From Candidatus Zipacnadia bacterium (GTDB taxonomy: Bacteria > Armatimonadota > Zipacnadia > Zipacnadales > UBA5352): 64,000 bases of DNA. Below the pieces are notes generated by a model that saw only the letters and a list, made by a program, of their open reading frames with translations, was not told the DNA's origin and searched no databases. Where the stretch lies: positions 395,674 through 459,673 of the forward strand of contig JALGSU010000002.1 in NCBI GenBank assembly GCA_029821735.1, in the 5' to 3' direction. The translations under genes were made by a program, and so were the position numbers. This document shows positions 55,656 through 61,481 of this stretch, in pieces. The number at the start of each line of letters is the position of its first letter. Positions within the stretch are counted from its first letter, which is position 1.

Positions 55656-56003
55656 GGGGGCGATTGGCTTCGACGGGGTGCTGGTGAGTGAGAGCTGCGA
55701 GCCGAGATCTCCGCATTCTCGTTAAACGCGGAAAACCTAAACTGCCAACAACGACATGGCACTCGCTGCTTAATCCCAGCGACGTCCGCCTGACTAGCGC
55801 CGATCAAGTCAGGGCCGGGCGTAATCAGATCGGCCCCGCGGTCCGCCTTTTGCTCGATTAGTGGACCAGGGCATTAGAATCGAGCCCTCTGCTGAGGACC
55901 CCGCACCCGGGGGCCACCGCAGAAAAGTAAATCGGGTGCTACGCTCGTAGACGCTCTGACCGCCCCATCTCGGACGCGGGTTCAATTCCCGCCGCCTCCA
56001 CCA
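55656..56003 (+). ncRNA. ssrA: Transfer-messenger RNA (tmRNA)
   Basis: The 5' end GGGGGCGATTGGCTTCGACG and the 3' end CGGGTTCAATTCCCG, CGCCTCC, ACCA form the tRNA-Ala-like acceptor (7 bp, one G-U) and T-arm. The tag frame at 55744-55770 reads ANNDMALAA and then TAA, preceded by a stop in frame, with GCC as the likely resume codon. Length 348, normal for a one-piece tmRNA. It rescues stalled ribosomes with SmpB and tags nascent proteins for proteolysis. The encoded CCA end lies inside an inverted repeat (next entry). Confidence 0.96.
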
Positions 56004-56035
56004 TTCTATTTGTCCACCGGACAAATAGAATGGTG
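55999..56035. repeat. Inverted repeat overlapping the tmRNA 3' end
   Basis: Arms 55999-56015 and 56019-56035 are a perfect 17-bp inverted repeat with an ACC loop. The left arm includes the tmRNA CCA end. It could be the tmRNA terminator or the boundary of an inserted element. A second imperfect hairpin follows at 56,035-56,073 (GTCCCCC ... GGGGGAC). A partial echo (CTATTTGTC) occurs at ~56,621. Confidence 0.75.
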
Positions 56036-56071
56036 TCCCCCGTAGCTCACAGCATGTGAGCGAAGGGGGAC

Positions 56072-56299
56072 CTGTCCCCGTAGCCACCTTTCGGCGAGCG
56101 AGGATCGACCTGTCCCCGTAGCCACCTTTCGGCGAGCGAGGATCGACCTGTCCCCGTAGCCACCTTTCGGCGAGCGAGGATCGACCTGTCCCCGTAGCCG
56201 ACTTTCGGCGAGCGAGGATCGACCTGTCCCCGTAGCCGACTTTCGGCGAGCGAGGATCGACCTGTCCCCGTAGCCGACTTTCGGCGAGCGAGGATGGAC
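56072..56299. repeat. Six tandem copies of a 38-bp repeat
   Basis: Units begin at 56072, 56110, 56148, 56186, 56224 and 56262, each opening CTGTCCCCGTAGCC and closing GGCGAGCGAGGATCGAC. Copies 1-3 have GCCACCTTTCGGC and copies 4-6 have GCCGACTTTCGGC, which extends a small stem from 3 to 5 bp. A degenerate seventh start is at 56300. There are no spacers, so it is a satellite and not a CRISPR. The units contain no coding signal. Confidence 0.95.
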
Positions 56300-56341
56300 C
56301 TGTATTCGCAGTTAGCCGCAAGCAGCGGGGGGGGCCGTGCA

Positions 56342-56584
56342 GTGAAGTGCGTGTATCTCCTCGAGAGCGAGAGGTACCCCGGACGACACTACACCGGCTT
56401 TACCGCTGATCTCGACAAGCGGTTGGCCGAGCACAACGCCGGGAAGGCGTCCCACACCTCCAAATACCGCCCCTGGCGCGTTGTTGTCGCCTTACACTTT
56501 GCCGATGCCGTTAAGGCAGCCGATTTCGAACGCTACCTCAAGTCCGGTTCCGGCCAGGCCTTCGCCAACCGGCACTTCCGGTAG
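56342..56584 (+). CDS. GIY-YIG superfamily endonuclease, single domain
   Basis: 80 residues from GTG 56342 (G-rich ribosome site upstream). KCVYLLESERYPGRHYTGFT carries the G-x-YTG version of the GIY-YIG motif, followed by DLDKRLAEHNAG with the conserved Arg and His, and a Glu in the last helix (DFERYLKSGSG). Small stand-alone members (UPF0213/YhbQ-like) have unknown roles; others are homing-type nucleases. It sits directly after the tandem repeat array at tmRNA. Confidence 0.85.
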   Translation: MKCVYLLESERYPGRHYTGFTADLDKRLAEHNAGKASHTSKYRPWRVVVALHFADAVKAADFERYLKSGSGQAFANRHFR

Positions 56585-56636
56585 TGTCGTCCACAGCTCT
56601 CGCCAAACGGCGTCCCCATCCTATTTGTCTTTCCCC

Positions 56637-56665
56637 TTGTAAAACTACACCGATATAGTTAAGAT
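56637..56665 (+). promoter_or_regulatory. Promoter of the methyltransferase-thioredoxin/cobW unit
   Basis: TTGTAA (56637-56642), 17 bases, TAAGAT (56660-56665). It lies in the 184-bp gap between the endonuclease and the methyltransferase gene at 56769. Confidence 0.55.
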
Positions 56666-56768
56666 AACCGGCCATACGTGCAGGCGACCGGTCGTGCCTG
56701 TGGAATATTCCATCATCGCTCGCCACAACGCGACACTACGTGCGTGCTGACACGAGGGGGCCGTTCCG

Positions 56769-58136
56769 ATGACCCGACGTGAGTTGCTCCGCAGTGCCGT
56801 CCGCAACGAAGAGACGCCGCGCCCCGCTTGGGTGCCCTTTGTGGGCTGCCACGGCGCGAACCTGATCGGCCGCACTGCCACCGAGTACCTGCACTCAGCC
56901 GACCTCATCGTCGAGGGCCTCACCAAAGCCCGCGAGCTCTACGATCCCGACGGGCTGCCCGTCGCCTTCGATCTGCAAATGGAGGCCGAGATCCTCGGAT
57001 GCGGCCTCATGTGGTCCGACGACGGGCCGCCGTCCGTCGCCACTCACCCGCTCGCCGAAGGCAAGACCCTCGCCGACCTGCCCGAGTTCAGCGCCGACAA
57101 GGGTCGCTTCCCGTTGGCCATGCAGGCCACTCGCACCATGCGCGAGCGGGTCGGCGACGACATGGCCCTCTACGGGCTCATCTGCGGTCCTTACACTCTT
57201 GCCCTGCACCTGATGGGCAGCAACATCTTCCTCGCGATGTTCGACGACGTCCCCGGCATCCAGGAGCTCGTCATGTATTGCGCGGAGGTCGGCAAGCGTG
57301 CCGCCGACGCATACATCGAGGCTGGCGTTGACGTCGTCGCCGTCGTCGATCCGATGGTCAGCCAGATATCGCCCGAGCACTTCGAGCAGTTCGTCACGCC
57401 CGCTGCCACCGAGCTGTTCGACCACATCCGGCAGCGCGGTGCACTCTCGTCCTTGTTCTGCTGCGGCGACGCCACACGCAATCTCAAGGTCATGGCGAAC
57501 ACCCCATGCGACAACATGTCCGTGGACGAGAACATCGACCTCGCTGGCCTCAAAGAGATCGCACAGGCGGCTGACAAGTCCTTCGGCGGCAATCTTCAGC
57601 TCACCGTGGTGCTTCTCCTCGGCACGCCCGAGCAGGCCAAGCTCCATGCCGTCGACCGCATCGACATCGGCGGCAGCAAGGGCTTCGTCCTCGCGCCCGG
57701 TTGCGACCTTCCCTTCTACACACCCGCTGACAACATCGCCGCAGCCGGCCTGATGGCCACCGACGAATACCAGCGCGATATCGCACGCAACATGGTCGCC
57801 GCTGAGAGCGCGGACAGCTTCGATGACATTCTCGTCCCCGACTACGAGAGCCTTCGCGAGGTCTACATCGACCTCATCACTCTCGACTCCGCCACCTGCG
57901 CCCCGTGCCAGTACATGCGCATGGCCGCCGAGAAGGCGGCTGCCGAGTTCGGCGACAAGGTCGTACTCCGCGAACACAAAATCACCACTCGCCAGGGCCT
58001 CGGCATGTTGACCAAGCTCGGCGTGCGCAACCTGCCCACCATCTGCCTCGACGGGGAAGCGAAGTTCATCTCCATCATCCCCGACCAGAAGACACTCGTT
58101 GCGGCCATCGCCGCCAAAGCCGAGGCCAAGTCATGA
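56769..58136 (+). CDS. UroD/MtaA-like corrinoid methyltransferase fused to a thioredoxin-like domain
   Basis: 455 residues. Residues 1-~350 are a UroD-superfamily barrel of the methylcobamide methyltransferase branch: MTRRELLRSAVRNEETPRPA, LYGLICGPYTLALHLMG, GVDVVAVVDPMVSQISPEHF, DNMSVDENIDLAGLKEIAQ, and KGFVLAPGCDLPFYTPADNI with Cys312. The zinc motif normally HxC reads Phe230-Cys231-Cys232. Residues ~365-455 are thioredoxin-like with CAPC at 377-380 and the cis-Pro segment NLPTICLDGE. The barrel presumably moves a methyl group between a corrinoid protein and a thiol or another acceptor; the thioredoxin may be a built-in thiol partner or reductant. It overlaps the cobW start by four bases. 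Confidence 0.85.
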   Translation: MTRRELLRSAVRNEETPRPAWVPFVGCHGANLIGRTATEYLHSADLIVEGLTKARELYDPDGLPVAFDLQMEAEILGCGLMWSDDGPPSVATHPLAEGKTLADLPEFSADKGRFPLAMQATRTMRERVGDDMALYGLICGPYTLALHLMGSNIFLAMFDDVPGIQELVMYCAEVGKRAADAYIEAGVDVVAVVDPMVSQISPEHFEQFVTPAATELFDHIRQRGALSSLFCCGDATRNLKVMANTPCDNMSVDENIDLAGLKEIAQAADKSFGGNLQLTVVLLLGTPEQAKLHAVDRIDIGGSKGFVLAPGCDLPFYTPADNIAAAGLMATDEYQRDIARNMVAAESADSFDDILVPDYESLREVYIDLITLDSATCAPCQYMRMAAEKAAAEFGDKVVLREHKITTRQGLGMLTKLGVRNLPTICLDGEAKFISIIPDQKTLVAAIAAKAEAKS

Positions 58137-59056
58137 TACCGATCTGCCTGGTCACGGGCTTCCTCGGCAGCGGCAAGACTACGCTGCTGAAGCAGACCGT
58201 GGCCAGGCACGCAGACCGCAAGCTCGTCTACCTCGTCAACGAGCTCTCTCCGCTCGACGTGGATGGCGCGCTGCTCAGCGACGCCGAGGATGACGTCGTG
58301 GCCATACCCGGCGGCAGCATCTTCTGCAAGTGCCTCGTGACCCAGTTCCTCGGCTACCTGCAGCAGATACCCGAGCGCTTCAGCACGCCTGATGCGCCGG
58401 TCGAGGGCGTCGTCATCGAGGCCAGTGGCATCGCCAATCCCAAGGTCGTCGAGCAGATGCTCGCCGACACCGGCCTCGATGAGGTCTACGCGCTCGCCAC
58501 CATCGTCAGCGTCGTCGATCCCGGCAGCTTCCCCAAGTTGGTGCACACCTTGCCCAATATATCCGCGCAGGTGGAAGCATCGGACTTGGTGCTCATCAAC
58601 AAGACCGACCTCTTCGACGCCGAGCAGGTCGAAGCCACCGAGGCCCTCGTCCGCGGGATCAACCCCGGCGCCGAGATCATCCGCACCGTCAACTGCAACG
58701 CTGACTTCCCACTGATGGGCGAGGCACACGAGCGAGGGATTACCGGCGACTACGCCGACTGCCTCGACCCGAATTACTCCAAGACCGGCGTCGAATTCAC
58801 GGACTCGATCGACCTTGACCGTTTGACATCGGCGCTGCGCGGTGCCGCTGAAGATATCTACCGCGCCAAGGGTTTCGTCCCGACTGCTGATGGTCTGGTC
58901 TATCTGGACATGTCAGCGGCCGGGCTGACTGTGGAGCCCTCCGCTCGCGCTGACGTTTCGCCGGGTCTGGCGATCATCGCGCGCGGCGAAGACAGCGGCC
59001 CCATGCACGAGTTGCAGCGGCAAATCGAAGCCGGCGAAATGAGCGCCACCAGGTAG
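58133..59056 (+). CDS. CobW/G3E family GTPase (metal chaperone)
   Basis: 307 residues. ATG 58133 overlaps the preceding stop as ATGA, so translation is coupled. P-loop VTGFLGSGKTTLLKQ, switch region GSIFCKCLVTQFL (CxC version of the family CxCC metal motif), VIEASGIANP, and NKTD specificity loop. G3E GTPases deliver zinc or cobalt to target enzymes. Coupling to a zinc- and corrinoid-type methyltransferase suggests it loads that enzyme or MtaB. The C-terminal CobW domain is short. Confidence 0.88.
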   Translation: MIPICLVTGFLGSGKTTLLKQTVARHADRKLVYLVNELSPLDVDGALLSDAEDDVVAIPGGSIFCKCLVTQFLGYLQQIPERFSTPDAPVEGVVIEASGIANPKVVEQMLADTGLDEVYALATIVSVVDPGSFPKLVHTLPNISAQVEASDLVLINKTDLFDAEQVEATEALVRGINPGAEIIRTVNCNADFPLMGEAHERGITGDYADCLDPNYSKTGVEFTDSIDLDRLTSALRGAAEDIYRAKGFVPTADGLVYLDMSAAGLTVEPSARADVSPGLAIIARGEDSGPMHELQRQIEAGEMSATR

Positions 59057-59109
59057 TGCTCATGCGTGAGCCGTTGCTCCGCGCCGTACGGAGGCGGGCC
59101 TTTTCCCGC

Positions 59110-59235
59110 ACTTCATCGGCGACGCCGTCCGCCGTTACTGTCGCTACTGTTGTTTCTGCTGTTTCTTTCGTCTCTGTCGTTCCCCCCCTCGCCGGCACGG
59201 AGAGGGGGCCGGGGGGAGAGGCGGCCGTCCCCAGA
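59110..59235. repeat. Low-complexity module between cobW and mtaB
   Basis: A degenerate pyrimidine tract (TTGTTTCTGCTGTTTCTTTC) is followed by a GC block (CGGCACGGAGAGGGGGCCGG core at ~59,192-59,235) nearly identical to that at ~50,780-50,820. No gene is present in the 59,057-59,300 gap. Confidence 0.7.
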
Positions 59236-59238
59236 ACC

Positions 59239-59277
59239 AAAGCCCGCCGGGATGCCATTGGCATCCCGGCGGGCTTT
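59239..59277. terminator. Strong bidirectional terminator
   Basis: An 18-bp perfect stem (59239-59256 with 59260-59277) has an ATT loop. The arms end in T and A runs on both strands, fitting termination of both convergent genes, cobW and mtaB. Confidence 0.88.
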
Positions 59278-59300
59278 TCGCATCCATGTGCATTTCAGGC

Positions 59301-60680
59301 TCAGTCCAGGTCGTAATCCGCCGCCACGAACTTCGTCGTGTCCACCGTCCCCATCATCTGGTCGATGAACTGCCCCTCGTCCTCGGGCAGTGCATCGAGG
59401 CCCTCCTGCATCCGCTCAAGCCACGGCAGTTCCCGTTCGGAAACCATCGTCGCGCCACTGGCCCCGCCCTCGCGCAAGATGTCGACGGCCTGCAGGGCCA
59501 CTCGCCGACCAGCCTCGTACGGGCCCGCGCTGTCGACGATCGTCTGCGCTATAGCGATGATGTTGTTGGGTGCCAGGATGTACGCATGTGGGTCAAGTGG
59601 CGCGTCCGAGGAGACGAACCAGTCTCGCAGCTCAAGCGCTGCCTCGCGCCCGTCTGCCGATGCCTGATTCATCAGGCGGCAGTCATAGACGAGTTGTTCG
59701 AGCGAGACTGTCGGGGCCATCCCGCCCAGCAGCTTGATGTTCTGCACTGACTCGTTGCTCCACAGGTCGCACGTAGCCGACGCGATGTTCCCCAGCGGAC
59801 TGAGGTGTGCGCACGCGGCACACTTGCCTTCCATCGACATCGGCAGGCCCGTGATCGCTTTCAGGAACGGGTTCTCGTACCCACAGTCCTTACCCGGGCC
59901 AACCGCGCCGCACTCGTACGCCACCAGCGATCGGACCACCGTCACCGCGCGAACCACCGCTGCGAACACGCGCGGGATCATGTGCTTCTCTGCCAGCACC
60001 ATCGCGGTGTTGCCGAAGCCGCACGCCGTATCGCCCGCCGCATGCACGCCATGCCGGGCCGCGATCTCCGCGATCTTCGTCCACAGGAAGCGCATGTCGC
60101 GCTCGCCCATGATGCACAATGCGAAGATCACCTGACCGATGTCGGCCATGGTCAGCGCGTCATCGTGCACTTCCTTGCCGCCCGTCGACTCAATGCTGAG
60201 CAGGTCCGCCCCTGCGGCCGCGCATCCCTCGAACGTCTCCAGCATCGTGTCGAGGTCATGCCCGGAACGCATCAACGGAGGTCGGATCATCTCGCGGTTG
60301 TCATTGGGCGTCATGCGCAGCGCAGACTTCAGCCCGTGACTTTGATAGGTCTCCTCCATCGCGCCCGTGAGGATGTTGCAGATGGCCACGGCACGCTCCG
60401 GCTGCTGCGTCATCGCCGGCAACGTCTCGCACTCAATCACCAGACCGATCGCGTGAAGCTCAATTGCTCGCTCCATCGCCCCGGATATGATCTCCCTGTA
60501 GTGCGCTTCCACCTCAGGCCACGTATCGTCGGTGATTTGCATCGGGGGCAGCGTGAAGTTCAACTCGGGGTACACTTCTCCCCCGCCGATGACCAACCCG
60601 CGTCGGGTCGTCAGCGGCGTGGGCGCAACACCAAAGATCAGGTCAGCGGGATCTGAAATGGCGAGAGAACCGGGCCACAT
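59301..60680 (-). CDS. mtaB: Methanol:corrinoid methyltransferase MtaB
   Basis: 459 residues from ATG 60680 (GGAGG nine bases upstream). The family sequence runs throughout: GEVYPELNFTLPPMQIT, LLSIESTGGKEVHDDA, AAGDTACGFGNTAMVLAEK, GPGKDCGYENPFLKAITGLP and CAACAHLSPLGNIASATCDL. Glu164, Cys220 and Cys266 match the three zinc ligands known in Methanosarcina MtaB (Glu164, Cys220, Cys269). The zinc activates methanol for transfer to the Co(I) corrinoid of MtaC. A related small methyl donor is possible. No mtaC lies beside it in this window, so the corrinoid partner must be elsewhere. Confidence 0.93.
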   Translation of the reverse strand: MWPGSLAISDPADLIFGVAPTPLTTRRGLVIGGGEVYPELNFTLPPMQITDDTWPEVEAHYREIISGAMERAIELHAIGLVIECETLPAMTQQPERAVAICNILTGAMEETYQSHGLKSALRMTPNDNREMIRPPLMRSGHDLDTMLETFEGCAAAGADLLSIESTGGKEVHDDALTMADIGQVIFALCIMGERDMRFLWTKIAEIAARHGVHAAGDTACGFGNTAMVLAEKHMIPRVFAAVVRAVTVVRSLVAYECGAVGPGKDCGYENPFLKAITGLPMSMEGKCAACAHLSPLGNIASATCDLWSNESVQNIKLLGGMAPTVSLEQLVYDCRLMNQASADGREAALELRDWFVSSDAPLDPHAYILAPNNIIAIAQTIVDSAGPYEAGRRVALQAVDILREGGASGATMVSERELPWLERMQEGLDALPEDEGQFIDQMMGTVDTTKFVAADYDLD

Positions 60681-60867
60681 CGGCGTTCGCCTCCAACTCA
60701 CTGCATGCGCCCCTCAGGGCGGAAACTCGAGGCCCCGCTCCCCTCTGTGATGTTGGACAGGTCAACCCAATGAATGTTCACTTGTTTAGTAGAGATTTAT
60801 GTGCGGAGAAGTACTCAGAGGCTGGCGACGCGCGTCACCGGCTCTGCAGTGTGTTCGAGGTGTGCGC

Positions 60868-61299
60868 CTAAACCAGTTCGCCAGTCGGACCTGGGTTGTC
60901 CAGCAGATCCGCGAACGTCGTCTCGTCGTAGACGCTCTTCAGCGCACTCTGGGCCCGCTCCCAGAGAGGCAGATACGGACATTTTTCGGCCAGCGGACAG
61001 GTGTCATGTTCGCCGTCGAACATGCAGTGCACGGGCGCGATCGGCCCCTGCACGAAGGCGATCACTTCGCCCACGCTCAACGTGGTCGGGTCGGCCTTGA
61101 GCATGTAGCCACCCGCGCGCCCGCGGACAGACTCGACGAAGTCGCCCCCCTTCAGTTCGTTGAGGATGTTCTCCAGGAAGCGTGGGGGAATCGCCTGTGC
61201 TTCCGCGATATCGGATATCCTGACGGGGCCGTTACCGCGATGCTTGGCCAATTCGAAGATGGCTCGGAGGGCGTACTGACACTTCTGCGAATGGAGCAA
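60868..61299 (-). CDS. Rrf2 family transcriptional regulator
   Basis: 143 residues from TTG 61299 (AGGTGAG upstream). Winged-helix N-terminus (QKCQYALRAIFELAKHRGNG, PPRFLENILNELKGGDFVES, VRGRAGGYMLKADP) is classic Rrf2. Cys92, Cys101 and Cys107 are in the same region as the Fe-S ligands of IscR and RsrR, with spacing x8 and x5. It may sense iron-sulfur, redox or NO state. It lies 188 bases upstream of mtaB on the same strand and divergent from the DUF1638-HyuA gene, so both are candidate targets. The gap to mtaB is A/T-richer than its surroundings and probably holds its promoter. Confidence 0.88.
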   Translation of the reverse strand: MLHSQKCQYALRAIFELAKHRGNGPVRISDIAEAQAIPPRFLENILNELKGGDFVESVRGRAGGYMLKADPTTLSVGEVIAFVQGPIAPVHCMFDGEHDTCPLAEKCPYLPLWERAQSALKSVYDETTFADLLDNPGPTGELV

Positions 61300-61419
61300 G
61301 ACTTCTCACCTGACTAAATCTCGGGTGGCGTGTCGGTTTTATATTCCTTCATTTCAGACGACCTGTCAAGGGCTCCTGCGAGCAGCCATACCACCCACTT
61401 GCGGCGAATCACTGATTGG

Positions 61420-61449
61420 TTTACACTTGCTCTTTATCCATAGTCTATA
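61420..61449 (+). promoter_or_regulatory. Candidate promoter of the DUF1638-HyuA gene
   Basis: TTTACA (61420-61425), 18 bases, TCTATA (61444-61449), 32 bases before ATG 61482. On the other strand a TTGACA box at ~61,364-61,369, with an A/T-rich stretch 17-20 bases on, could serve the Rrf2 gene. Confidence 0.45.
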
Positions 61450-61481
61450 GCGGGGCTTAAGAATAGGAGACACGCCCAGCC

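Noticed and set aside
56072..56299. CRISPR array
   Set aside because: Units are directly joined with no spacers and there are no cas genes in the window; it is a tandem satellite.
55656..56700. A direct repeat of the tmRNA 3' end marking the far side of an integrated island
   Set aside because: I looked for a second copy of the T-arm/acceptor sequence downstream and did not see one within the window; an island boundary is therefore unproven.
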